Notes under the pieces: model-generated | What the model was told of the DNA's origin: nothing | The model's input: only the letters and a program-made list of their open reading frames with translations | Database searches by the model: none | Program-made: the position numbers and the translations under genes | Origin: Vespula vulgaris | Taxonomy: Eukaryota; Arthropoda; Insecta; Hymenoptera; Vespidae | Reading direction: 5' to 3' | DNA: 64,000 nt | Assembly (NCBI RefSeq): GCF_905475345.1 | Contig: NC_066587.1 | Location: 1,027,070 to 1,091,069, forward strand | Shown here: positions 13,381-26,232 of the stretch, piece after piece | Position numbering within the stretch: position 1 is the stretch's first letter | How the letters are laid out: each line of letters opens with the position of its first letter

Positions 13381-13900
13381 TTCATTCTTATTCTCTCATA
13401 GTCGTTGATCCTATAGTTGAAATCTTATCACGTGATCTTTATACACGAGATACAAGTAAGTAATCACTCAAGACGATAATAATCGTCAGGAGAAAATTCA
13501 TTTTCACGAATCGTTTTCCACGATAATTCGTATAACGACTTAATTAATTAATGAACTAATTAATTAATTGATCTATCAACGAATCGTTAATACGGATCTT
13601 CCACGAGTTTAATTAATACGGACGTATATACATAATACGTTCGAGTATTATCTTATACAATTCAGAAAAAGAGAAAAATATGAGCAAGATAAAAAGATGA
13701 AAAAAAAAAAGAAAAGAAAAGAAAAGATGAACACGAAGCAGAGAAAAAAGTTTTCGTTACTTTACATACCTCGAGAGATCCTGGATTAATCCAAGGTACG
13801 GCAAGAAGTCAGCAATAAGATGTACAGCGAGCGAATTTCGAAATCGAGTGAGATTAAAGTAGCAACGGTGGCAATGGCGGCGGTAAGGGTGTATTCGTAC

Positions 13901-13943
<43 letters not shown>

Positions 13944-14760
13944 AGGTTACAGAGAATTCGTTCTATCTGTTCTCTCTGACGTCCCTCGTACGCGTTCGAC
14001 TTTCTTCTGACCGCGGCGTCGCGACGTTCCGCGTCTAATATAGAGAGACACCTCGCAACGGGTGTTCGCCGTCGGCGCGCTGCCACCACCGTCTTCGTCT
14101 TCGTCCTTGTCGTTGTCGTATATCGTTGTCTTCGTCAACGCCTATCGTAAAAACATATCCTACCCTTTCATCGAAGATCTCTTCTCTCTACACACCCCCT
14201 GTGGAGTTTCTCACCAATACCTTTAACCTCTACGTCGTTCATTCGTTCGTTCGTTCGTTCATCCTTCCTTCATTCGTTTCTTACAATTTCTTTCAATCCC
14301 CTCCTACCACCAACATCTATCCACCCTTTTTACTCCTCCTCCTTCTCCTCCTTCTTCATCTTCTTCTTTTTCTTCTTTTTCTTCTTTGAACTCTATCGTA
14401 GTCCTCCTCCTCGTGCCTCCTTGATACTATATGAGAACCTAATTGTAGTAGTCATGATAGGTAGAAATAGAAGTCGCCGGCAATTTTCCTATACTACTCC
14501 TCCTTCCTTCTTTTTTATCTTTTACTTACTTTTTTTCTATTCCTCTTTCTCTCTCTCTCTTGCTTTCTTTCTTTTTTTTTTCCTCTCTTCTCAAGTAATG
14601 AATAACCAGAGACCGTTCTCCGTACTTACCATTTACGTCCTACCGCTCCCACTCACCCCTCCGACTCCCACTCCATTCCCTTCAATATCTCACATTTTCC
14701 TTTCATGTCGATCGAAACGCACGCATTATAATCGTCTGGAAATATTATTTTCTTCGTCTC

Positions 14761-14813
<53 letters not shown>

Positions 14814-15007
14814 CTTTCACTTTCAATCTTTTTTATTTTTATTTTTGAAAGAGAGAAATCGTGTCTCCTTCTCGTGTTTTTCTCTCTCTCTCTTTTTATC
14901 TCGCACGATCAGAACTCTAACACATGGATAACCAAAGGTATGATACAACATAACGTGGGCGTAGAACTCGTCAATGAAAACGGATGATAACCGACAATTT
15001 TAGGATC

Positions 15008-15065
15008 GGTCCACGTGGACCAATCAAAATCGCCTCGCGTCGCCTTGCTCTCGTTGACACGTGTC
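15008..15065. promoter_or_regulatory. two palindromic E-boxes with a CCAAT box
   Basis: GGTCCACGTGGACC at 15008-15021 is a perfect 14-base palindrome centred on CACGTG. It runs directly into CCAAT (15020-15024). A second perfect palindrome, GACACGTGTC, lies at 15056-15065. CACGTG is the canonical site for bHLH factors (Myc/Max, USF, MITF and Clock/Cycle types), and paired E-boxes next to CCAAT are typical of regulated promoters or enhancers. The target gene is not evident in the window. Confidence 0.5.
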
Positions 15066-15606
15066 GGTGAAAGACAGAGAAAAAGAAACAGAGAAAGAAA
15101 AGGAAAAAAGAAGAGAAAAAAACAACATTCATGAATTTATACTTTTACACAGTACGTATGATATGTCTTTACATGTTCTTTTTTTATGAAATCTTTTTTT
15201 CATCTCTCTCTCTCTCTCTCCTTCTCCTTCCTTTCTGTCTTCAAAAAAATTTTTTTTTGAATGAACTTATAGTACGAAAGGTCATTGTAACGTGGATAAA
15301 AAGAATTTCGAAAGAGTAGATTTTGTCGATCGTCGACGACGACGGAGAAATCAAAAGAGAAAGAAAAGAAAAAAAAAAGAAAAAGAAAAGGAACAGAAAA
15401 AAGAAAGAAAAAAGAAAAGAAGAAATAAGTAACTCGTTATATGAGATTCAACGTGCGTACAATGAAATACTCTTTTAGATTCGAATTCATCGGATTGTAC
15501 TAACTAACTTTTGGATTCTTGCCTCGTTTTCTTAGTTAGCGGGCGTGTAAAATTCTTGGCCAAAGGCAAATATGTATATGTACAAGTATACTATATACAT
15601 GCCTCT

Positions 15607-15610
<4 letters not shown>

Positions 15611-15684
<74 letters not shown>
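15611..15684. repeat. (GT)37 microsatellite
   Basis: Perfect dinucleotide array preceded by a short TC run. Confidence 0.97.
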
Positions 15685-15686
<2 letters not shown>

Positions 15687-15940
15687 ATACATATGTACGT
15701 AGTCTCAGAACACTTGGCCTCGCGAGCAAACGACCGACTGACAGCCAATGTCCTCTATCCTTATCTTTCTCTTTTTCTCTTTCTCTTTTTCTCTTGTAAG
15801 ATAGGTAGAAAGAGAAAAAGAGAGAAACACAGAGAGACAGAGAGAAAGAGAAAGAGAGAAAGAGAGAATGCTCTCCTTTCGTTTTCTTTCTACCGGCGCT
15901 GCCACGCTGTCTAGGAAGCAACCTAACCAGGCTGTTGCTT

Positions 15941-15975
<35 letters not shown>

Positions 15976-16348
15976 CTCTTTTTCTATCTCTCTCTCTCTC
16001 TTTTTTTAACACATTTTCTTCAATTTCATATTTCATTTTAAAGGAAAGTTCTTTTATATAACGTTTCGTCAGATATTTTGCTACGTACCAGATAGTAAAA
16101 GCTGGTAATATCGAGTACATTATGTTAAAATTGTATTTTTGATCAAAACGATTTGTAAGATTAATTATATTGGATAAGTATTATTCTTTGTATATATTTT
16201 TTATATATGTATATATTTCTTGTTTTTTTTCTATTAATAAATTTTTTAAATATTCGTATCCATTAATTCTAATCATGTGTATGTTTGTGTGGTAAAAATC
16301 ATTTCTTCTAATTTGTCGAAAAGTTATATTTGCTCTCTCTTTTTCTCT

Positions 16349-16380
<32 letters not shown>

Positions 16381-17143
16381 TTTTCACTAAAACATTTTCA
16401 TTATTTCACTCGAAAAAGAAAAATTCTACAGCACCTCTCTGATATTAATATTTTCCTGTCGTATAAATTTTTCGTATCAATTCCATTGCAAAAAGAATTT
16501 TCTTTCTAATTCACGAACTAATCGATCAGAGAACAGAGAACATTTCTCTTCGTATTTACATACGTGTATACATACATACATACATACATATATATATATT
16601 TTTTTTTTAATAAATTGAATATACATATTAATTCTCGATCCGTGCATACGCGATAGAAATTATTTCTAATTCGATCAAAAAAAAAAAAAAGAAAAAGAAA
16701 AAAAATAAAAGAGAAAAGAAAGAGAAAAAAAACACATGAAAAAAAATCGAATTAGGAAGCAATAGCACGTAAAAAAAAATTCTTTTATAGCTCGTAAAAA
16801 GAGAGATAGATAGATAGATAGATAGATAGATAGGTAGATGAATAGAGAGAAAGAAAGAAAGAGAGAGAGACTTTGTAGAGAAAACATTTAAGGCGGGTCA
16901 CGTGCCAAACGTAAAGAATCGTCTTTTACCTTTAAGAACGTGTACGTAAGACGCGTATGTAAGAGAGAGATAGATAGTGAGTATACGGTGTTCGAGTTAT
17001 GTAGGCACATTTCGTATTACGATCGCACGGTTCTTTCGAAACGAGTATAGAATGTTTGGAAAGGAATTGAATGAGACACGAATCTCTCACAATTTTTTCT
17101 CTCTCTCTCTCTCTCTTTCTCTCTCGCTCTATCTATCTATCTA

Positions 17144-17181
<38 letters not shown>

Positions 17182-18030
17182 CATTCAACTTTTGTCTTTG
17201 TCGTTTTCACGAAAGAATCGAGGGAAAAGGAAAAAGAGAAAGAGAGAGAGAGAGAGAGAAAAGAAAAGAAAATAACAAAATCCTTGTTTTAAATGGATAA
17301 TAGTCCTCCAAAGAGACATTTTACAGTTACGAGAAAGAAACGGAGCTGTCTGTAAAGTAAATAAAAAATGAACGATTTATGGTAGGCATTGTATTTATTA
17401 AAGAGATGGAAAATAGAACGGTCACGTTTTTTTTTTTTTTTCAAGTCAAATCACAACCCGTAAACTTCCTTGTTTCCTCCTTCTTCTTCATCTTTTCTTT
17501 TTTCTTTCTTTCTTTTGTTTACTTTTTCTTTCGGTCATAATCATTGACTTAATCAAAATCCGAAGAAAATTTTTATTAACAAACGTTTCAAACAAATCAA
17601 ACGTAGAGACGATAAAAATTCTTTTCTCGAAAAGGAAGAATGTATTTATTCCTTTTAATCGTGATCAGAAATGTAACAGGTGATCTGATGATTCGTCGTA
17701 ATCACATAGACAATAAATTTTCCAATGAATTAAAGATATTGATTAATAGTTGATTGTCAAATACGCGAGAGATTTGTTTGTCGAATGCGGCCACACCTCG
17801 ACTTCACCTCCTGCTCCTCTTACAAACAAATTTCCACCACTACCACCTCCAATTCTCTCATTCTGGTGGACACCATGGTGCTTGTTTGATTCCACCTCCT
17901 CCTCCTCCTCCTCCTCCTTTTCCTCCTCCTCTTCCTCTTTCTTCTTGGTTCGTTTTCCGTTCGTTATGATGGCGTACCGGCGACGATTTCTTGGTAAGAT
18001 AAGGGACTGCCTTCTATCTCTCTCTTTCTT

Positions 18031-18033
<3 letters not shown>

Positions 18034-18104
<71 letters not shown>
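18034..18104. repeat. (TC)n microsatellite
   Basis: Roughly 70-base pure TC array with a facing short GA tract at about 18176-18195. Confidence 0.95.
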
Positions 18105-18107
<3 letters not shown>

Positions 18108-18238
18108 TTCTTTCTCGACTGACTCGCACCTGCGAATCTTCTCCTCTCTTTCTTTCTTTCTTATTACGTTAAAGAAAGAAAGAGAGAGAGAGAGAAAAGA
18201 CGATAATGGACTGTCTCCACCTCGGATCGTTGGCGATC

Positions 18239-18278
<40 letters not shown>
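18239..18278. repeat. (CAAG)10 tetranucleotide repeat
   Basis: Ten perfect CAAG units; minus-strand readings give repeated LACL, not a real protein repeat. Confidence 0.95.
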
Positions 18279-18642
18279 AACGCTGAGCTGTTCTAAGGGC
18301 GAAAGAGAGAGAAAGAGAAGAGAGAAGACAGAGAGAGAGAGAGAGAGAGAGAATACAACTATACGTTCTCCAGTCAAGGACTTTCGATCGTAAAGCTTCA
18401 TGATCGTTAGTCGTTCTTTCTAGATCGAATCGGTCGATAATCGAGAGAGACAGAAAGACAGATAGAGAGAGAGAAAGAGAGAGAAATCGAAAGGTCGCTC
18501 ATTCGAGGTAGTCTCATCGAAGGTGCCAAGCGGTCTACGAGTAGCCTGCTCCGTCGTGCCACTCTTCTCAGCAAAAACTAGCCGCACCTTGGAGAACGCA
18601 CTGAGAGAGCTTCTGGTCCAACTCTTTGAGATCGTTTCATAC

Positions 18643-18688
<46 letters not shown>

Positions 18689-19065
18689 AAAATGATTACA
18701 TTAGAATTGATTTTCTCTGTCTCTTTCTCTCTTTCTGTCTTTTTGTAATCTCATTGTCAAATTGTGTTCCTCGCAAAATGTCCATTTTCATTTTCACGAT
18801 AGATAAAAATATATCAGTTAACTTTGTTGAGAGAGAAAGAGGAGAATGATTTCGTTAAAGCAACCTTCTTGTTTCCTTCGTCTAATCTCATTGTAAAATC
18901 GTGTCCTTAACAAAACATCCATTTTAATGTCCACACCATATGGAAAAATCTAGAACATATACTAGTTGATATCATACTTAACATGAATTTCGTAAGAAAA
19001 CGATCTAGATATATACGTACGTACGTACATATATACATATGTAAGGACGTACGTATGTATGTATG

Positions 19066-19096
<31 letters not shown>

Positions 19097-19627
19097 GTAC
19101 ATATAGCATTAATGTAAGGAAGGTTGAATGAATTTCTTCGAAGTTAGGAAGAGAGACACAAAGCTCTCTTCTATTTCTTCCTAACGGAAAGATCTAGAAA
19201 GTAGTCTTGTCGACGTATGAAAGAGAGAGAGAGAATCACAACGAACAATGTTCTTAGTATCGGCCTGTACAAATAACTACGTAGTAGATGTATATATATA
19301 TATGTATATAGATCTATATACAACATAATTGTGTGTATGTATGTATATATGTTAGCTACATATGGCGAGTAGAACAGATCCTGCAGAATGATAAAACATT
19401 TAAAAGCTCCGTGAAAAATCTTTCCGAGTAATCGTTTAAACAACTTGTGTGGTTTTTCCCACGTGTTTCGTATACACTACCATTCACTTTGGTAGTTTCA
19501 TTTACTTTACCATTAACTAGAGATAAATTTTTTGCTGTTTCATGTAAGAAGAAGTAAAGGAAAAAAAAAAGTAGAAGAAAATTACTTCCGGCAAACTGAA
19601 ACGTGTTTCTCAATGTTTCTCTATGAT

Positions 19628-19699
19628 CGATCGATCGATCGATCGATCGATCGGTCGAATCGAATCGAATCGAATCGAATTGAATCGAATCGAATCGAA
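19628..19699. repeat. compound (GATC)n / (CGAAT)n array
   Basis: About seven GATC units pass directly into about ten CGAAT-type pentanucleotide units, one of them changed to TGAAT. Confidence 0.9.
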
Positions 19700-19811
19700 A
19701 CAACGTAAACGAGATTATTCTCGAAGAATTTCATTTCGATTCATCCGATGAGTGCTCCTTTTTCTTATTTGTTTTTCCGAGTATAAGAAAAATGTGATAT
19801 AAAAATGACGA

Positions 19812-19853
<42 letters not shown>

Positions 19854-20629
19854 TTTTTATAATTATTATATATAATTTAATATATATAAATAAAATATAT
19901 ATATAATTTTTATAATTATTATTAGAATATTATAAATCAAATTTTATAATATAATTTACAATTTCGTTTATTGATAGATTATATAAAAAAAAATAAATAA
20001 AGCAAGAAAAAGAAATAGACCGTACAGGTAATCTTTCTCGAAATTTGTTAGTTTTTCTTTCTCCTTTTTATTTACGTGAAGCACGCCGGTAATTCGTACA
20101 AGAAAAAAAAAGAATAATCACTCGTCACGATTTGTCCGTCAATCTACTCGTAATATAATATAATTGCGTGGAAAATTAAAAGAAAAAGAAAAAAAAAAGA
20201 AAAGAAAAATTACAAAAAAAAGAAGGAAGAATGTCGGCTAAAAAAATTCTCGAAAAAGAAAAGCAATTGATTTTTGAAAATCGATTATGGCGTTGGAACA
20301 AGGGGTGGGAGAGGAGACTCGTTCGTTTAAGAAACTTTTGCCTCAATTTTTGTATTATACAAAATTGTCCAAAATCGTTTATTTACCGATGCGATATAAT
20401 ATACACTTGCGTCTTACGTTGTTACGTGATCAACAAAAATTACGTACGTAAGTACGCGTTTTACGAGTCGCGAATGACTCAGAAGATTGTGACGTGTAAA
20501 AATCCTGTCAACGAGACGGAATCTCGGAACGTGGTATTCTCTTTCTCTCTCTCTCTCTCTCTGTTACTCATTTAACGATTAAGTCGATTCATTCGTGGTA
20601 CGATACGATGTCGAACACTTTTAATTAAG

Positions 20630-21600
20630 ATCGTGACGTTTCTTTGGTAATTCCTTCCTTTCATCGATCGTTTAAATTCTTTTTTTTAAATTCCTTTCTT
20701 TTTTTTTCTATCCATCTTTATCTCATACTAATGTATAGATCAATCTCTGTCTATGTGTATGTGTGTGTGCGCGTGAGTATTAATTAGACAAATTGTAACG
20801 TTTGAATTTGCGTTAACTCTTTCGCTTAAATCAACTTATTTTATTTTTATATTGTGATCTCTTTTCTATCTGTGTTTTTCTTAAGAACGTATAGATGTAT
20901 GTGTGTGTGTGTGTGGGTTGTTAGATGCATCGTATGGATTTGCTTGATTTCTTTTTTTAGATCAATTTACTTTATTTTTAAATTACTATTTCTTTTCTGT
21001 CTATCTTTATTTCATACTGACGTACAAATACCTATATAAATATGTCCGTGTATGTGTGCGTGTACGCATATATATATTAAATAGTTCATGACGTTCGAAT
21101 TTGCGTTGACTCCTTTTCTTACATCAATTTACTTTATTTTTAAATTACTATTTCTTCTCAATCTATCTTTGTTTCTCTTACGAACGTATATACATATTTT
21201 CATACGTATACTTATAGATATACGTGTATATTTTTATACGTACGATTATAATTTTATTGAAATTATAAACATTTGCATTAGTTTATATATTCCTATTCTT
21301 ATATCATTGACTTTATTTTTAAACTCCTTTATTTTTCCTATCTTAAATTACTTATATATATTTATATTATACGTAGAAAATATATGAATATATATATATA
21401 TGTATGTATGTGTATGTATATACATACGTGTATACATTTGTTTGATTATTAATTTATTAAGATTTTGACGTTTGCGTTTGTTACTCTGCTTGTCTTCTAT
21501 TATATTTTTTCCATACTCGTATCAATACTCATATATTTCTGTATGTGTGTGCATACATGTATGTGTGCGTAAACATGTGTAAATTTATCCGCTTGATTAA
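20630..21600 (+). repeat. decayed satellite-like tandem array, about six copies
   Basis: A unit of roughly 150-190 bases recurs. Recognisable phrases are GACGTTTGAATTTGCGTT (near 20797, 21089 and, shortened, 21466), ATCAATTTACTTTATTTTTAA (near 20961, 21123 and, diverged, 21304), CTATCTTTATTTCATAC and AAGAACGTATA. Each copy also carries its own TG/TA tract. Copies begin near 20630, 20790, 20930, 21084, 21262 and 21459. Similarity is best between the copies at 20930 and 21084 and fades outward. No reading frame is maintained. Confidence 0.75.
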
Positions 21601-22136
21601 CGTATACCCTTTCTTCTGGTAGGTATTCTATTTGTCCTACACATATATCTTATTTCTTCTCTCACACAAATAATTGGGTCAATTGAATTGCCGCACGAAT
21701 GAACGCACAATGTCGTACGACTTATTTTCCGTCTTATTTTATTACAACATCGATTAGATAGATAGATCGTCCATTTGTCCGTCCATTCGTCCGTTTATCT
21801 TCTTTATTGATCTCTTTCAAGACTATACTAAAATAGAATTATTTTCGAAATAATAAATGTAAGAGGCCGATCATCATCGAAGAAGGAAGGAAGAATCATC
21901 TGAAGCTATCTCTCTCTCTCTCTCTCTCTCCTCTCTCTCTATCTCTCTTTCTGTTTCTGGAATACTACGACAAGATCTTCGTGGAAATCGAGAATGTGTG
22001 TGTGTGTATGTGAGAAAGAGAGGTTTATTTTTTTTTAGAAGCTAATAATAACAAGAAAAAACGTTCATTTCATCTGACGTAATTCTGTGACGTAGATCGT
22101 ATTGATATCGTCATTTATGGCTAATTATTTTCTTGC

Positions 22137-22171
<35 letters not shown>

Positions 22172-22925
22172 ATTATTATTGTATTTTAGTATGTACTATA
22201 GTATACTATTAGAAAATAAATTTAAATGGATTTTTAATTCATATAAATAAATCTATAAGAAAATAATGGAGTGTAAATATATATTAAAAAATATATGTAT
22301 ATACTAAGTGTAATATAAATAAATAATTATTTATATATATATAATATAATTGAATAAATTGTAGAATTATAGTATATTAGTATGCCGTAGTATTAATATA
22401 TTATTAAATATATTTTGTATGATATTTTAGTATATTACTTTAGTTAACGAATATAATTTTTGTTTAATAAATTTCTCTCCATCTCTTTCTTTCTTTCTTT
22501 CTTTTTCTTTCCTAATTATTTAATTAAAAAATTGATATGTGGAATTTAATCAATGATGATAAGAGGGCGAAAAATTTCCGATCTGATTTTCTTTTCTCTT
22601 TTTCGTAATTACAATATAAATATATATATATATGTTATGGATATATAATATACTTGTTTGTAAAAAATAATCAATGTGAGAAAGTGACGATTAGCATCGT
22701 CTAGAGAGAATTTGTTCTCTTGAACGTTTCAACTACCCCTTAGAAAGAAAAAATAAAAATAAAAAATAAAACGCTGTACGTATAGATATCCACTTCGCGA
22801 ATTGACGATAATGAGTAATACGGACGACATTGACGATGATGACAACAATCACACGACGATTGGAATGAAAACATTAGATCCATCTATTTTTCATTCGGTG
22901 CGTCAGGGTGGCGCCTAAAGAACTA

Positions 22926-22969
<44 letters not shown>

Positions 22970-24099
22970 TAAGAAATAAAGAGAGAGAGAAAGAGAAAAA
23001 GAGAGAAAAAAATAACATTGACCTTCTCAGCGATGTCTTTTATCAAAACGACATATCTAAATTGAAACGATTGATATTAGAAAGATGAGAGATCAAGAGG
23101 AAAGAAAGAAAGAAAGAAAGAAAGAAAAAAATTATTGATCCTATACTTTTCCTATACGTATAATACACTCGAATTCAAATTAAATATCAAATTAAAAAGT
23201 CTTTTAAACTTTTTTCTAAGACTCGACTCTTCTAGATAAAAAAAAACAAAATACTAGAAAAGTATCTGTACATATTACATTAATATGGTTGACTTCTAAA
23301 AATTAAAAAAAAATAATACTTTTAATTTTGTAATTTTCATGTATGTATGTACGTTCGTATGTATGTATATATGTATGTATGTATGTATGACTTAAATAAA
23401 TTTGTAAATTTTCATTTCATTTTATAGTGCGGTAATATGTTTATTTTTAACTCGTATAAAAATTAATTATTATAAAATATATGTATTACTTAGTATAGTA
23501 TAATCATATACTATTATAAGTTATATAGTCATACGGTATTATAACTTGGTATAATTTTTTCTTTTATTGAACACCACAAAAAAAAGAATTGAGTAACATA
23601 AAATAATTAATATTTTAATGATATCCCACACGATATACGTCATAGAAAACAAGAAACAGAACATATATATATATCAAAATTGAACAAGTCTTTAGAAAAT
23701 ATCCTCATTGATCTATTTCAAGAGATGACTCAATTCGATCAAAAAATTTAATTAAAGCATACGTCATTGACCGAGTTTATTAAAGACCTAAGAGAAAGTT
23801 TGTATATACATATATGTATATGTACTTGATCTATTCTCTCTCTTTCTCTCCATATATGTATATATCAATGAAAAAAATAATAAATAAGAAATGATTCAAA
23901 TATATAGAAGCCATAGTATGTGTTCGTGTTTAAAATGGTACCTTTATTGCCGACTTCGTTTGTGCTTTTAAAACAAACACACAGACACACTTTCGACGCG
24001 ATCGCACAATATTTTGTTTATATTTTTGCCATTTTTTACATTACAAAAAAATTCACAGAAAATTTTTTATTTTCTCCTTAAAGTATACCTATGTATATG

Positions 24100-24134
<35 letters not shown>

Positions 24135-24181
24135 GTATATACGTACATACATATCATAGGTATGTATCCATATATGTACAT

Positions 24182-24497
24182 GATTTTACATAAATTCCAT
24201 TAACACTTTAAATATTAATTATGTAATCTTGTTACTTTCAAATCACATAATCACCTTTCACCATAAGTCACCATATGTCATCATAAAATCATGTCACCAA
24301 AAAATTTATTATTATTACTATTATTATTATCATTATTATTATTATTTTTAGTATCATTAACTCATAATCACAAAAGTAATGCGTTTGATAAATACATTTA
24401 TGTAAAAATTATATATAAATTTAATGATAGGTAAACCTTACCGTATAAAATATTAATTATTATTTTAAAGTGTTACCAGATTTTATGTAAATTCTGT
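24182..24497. mobile_element. candidate MITE with about 30-base inverted ends
   Basis: The left end reads TTTTACATAAATTCC then ATTAACACTTTAAA. The reverse complement of the right end reads AATTTACATAAAATC then TGGTAACACTTTAAAA. The match is imperfect but extends over roughly 30 bases. The roughly 316-base interior is non-coding, with TTA repeats, and both flanks are TA/TATG arrays that hide any target duplication. The superfamily is not clear. Confidence 0.45.
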
Positions 24498-24986
24498 TCT
24501 ATATATACATATACATATATACATGTATGTATGTACGTATGTATGTACATATGTATGTACTTATGTATTTATGTATGCATGTATGTATGTATGTATGTAT
24601 GTATGTACGTATGTATGTATGTATGTAGAGCACAAATCTGAATGAACAAAGTTTAAATCGATTTGCAATTGACTGAAACATTCGTCGACTTTTATACGTT
24701 TACATTATCACTTCTCTTCACCTCTTCATTTTTGTTTCTATGTATATACAAACACGCGAATATTCGCTTATAAATTAATTTCTAGATATACGTATTAAAC
24801 GTATTGCTAAAATCATCATCGTCAGTAGCAGCAGCAGCAGCAGCAACATCATCATTATCATCATCATCATCATCGTTATCGTCATCGTCATCATCATCAT
24901 CATCATTAATCGCGTTCTCATCGATCATCATTAATTATTGATAATATCCTGAGGTAAGATCTTATCAACTAAACCACCTGTAACAA

Positions 24987-25399
24987 CAGGGCCGTATTTA
25001 TCATAAGACGCGTTAAACGCAAACTGGTATCTCACTGTTTCTTCTTTTTTTTTTGTTTTGTTTTTTTAATTTAAATTTGAACTAATTTATTTTTATACTT
25101 TTTTTAAATGCAAATATGTGTATATGTTCCACACACACGCACATACATACGCGAGCACACACGCACACACATATACACAATGTTGTATTAGCTTCTTTTT
25201 ATTTTATTAAAATAATTTTTATTATGGAAAGATTATCGACTTTTATTTTCAATGAACTTCAAAAAGAGAACAGAAAAAAGAGGATATAGAAAAGAATTTG
25301 AGTAGAAATTAGATTAATTAAAACAGACATCTATTTTTCCGACGATTTTTCCTAATGATGTATTGCGCTTAGGGCTTTCAAAAATATAAATGCGGCCCT
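24987..25399. mobile_element. candidate hAT-type MITE, about 413 bp
   Basis: The ends are CAGGGCCGTATTTAT on the left and, in reverse complement, CAGGGCCGCATTTAT on the right: 14 of 15 bases match as terminal inverted repeats. CAGGG..CCCTG ends fit hAT-like elements. The flanks TAACAA and TATCAA match at 5 of 6 bases, a possible eroded target duplication, though not a clean 8-base one. The interior has no reading frame and includes a CA/CG microsatellite. Confidence 0.5.
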
Positions 25400-25712
25400 G
25401 TATCAATAACCATCATTCTCTCTTCTCGTAGAGAGGCCTGCATGAAGGACTTGTTACTTATTTTTTTATCATTAGTATTATTATTATTATTACTGTTGTT
25501 GTTATTATTATTATTATTTTATTATTAGTATTATTATTATTAATATTATTATTAATATTATTACTATTATGTATTTTATTCTTTTTTTTTTTAATGTTTT
25601 TAATTTTTCGTCGCTTCTCGAACTCTCTTTCTCTCACAAGCACAAAATCTGCCCTTTTTGAGAATGATTCGTGTAGGTATCAAATTTAATATACAAAAAA
25701 AAAAGGCAGGTT

Positions 25713-25755
<43 letters not shown>

Positions 25756-26183
25756 CTATGTATATATGTATGTATATACTGGGATCATTTGGAAAATTCG
25801 CAACTTTTTCTTTTTTTTCCACTTTAACATGTATTTCACTTTAATAATGAAATTTATAAATTTAAAAAAAAATAAAAACAAGAAAAAGATCGCATATTTT
25901 TCATATGGCCCATGTACACCTTTAGGATTGCCTGAGCAACGAAGTTGTACAATGTGAGTACGTAGAGAGACACGATATCGATAAATATTTGTATATTTAT
26001 ATTAATATATAAATAACACGTGCACACATATATACGCAGTCATACAAATACATATACATATATATATATGCGTGTGTGTGTGTACTTCCAAACATACAAA
26101 TATATGTATCCCATTCATCGTCAGAGCACACATTATGGATGGAGTTATTCATAATAGTTTTGCTCGTATATATTCAGTGAGAG

Positions 26184-26232
<49 letters not shown>

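Larger units (their letters stand above)
7613..20629. other. gene-poor DNA with GC islands and long GA/TC tracts
   Basis: Dominated by GA/TC arrays (about 10100-10190, 12626-12737, 12783-12838, 13344-13381, 14771-14808, 15942-16005, 16327-16380, 17101-17178, 18034-18104, 18651-18684), TA arrays, (ACT)n at 9691-9743, (GT)37 at 15611-15684, CAAG repeats at 18239-18278 and a GATC/CGAAT compound array at 19628-19699. GC-richer islands lie at 9790-10010, 12540-12620, 13100-13330, 13750-14150, 15000-15070 and 18480-18640. Some hold promoter-like motifs or end in consensus splice donors (for example 13453|gtaagt), so untranslated exons are possible, but no complete gene can be built. Confidence 0.6.

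Noticed and set aside
14421..14987. 188-codon open frame on +
   Set aside because: Mostly Ser-Leu and Phe-rich readings of TC tracts, with no family-like motif or codon pattern.
15532..15921. Open frames through the GT array giving Thr-His or Val-Cys repeats
   Set aside because: They are translations of a (GT)37 microsatellite flanked by GA/TC tracts.
17743..18172. Open frames on both strands and a short ATGATGGCGTAC.. start before a GTAAGA donor at about 17994
   Set aside because: The bulk is a reading of TC/GA arrays; the nine-codon start with a donor has no partner exon.
18239..18278. Regular repeats that might suggest a CRISPR-like or protein-repeat array
   Set aside because: Simple CAAG tetranucleotide repeat without spacers, in a eukaryotic genome.
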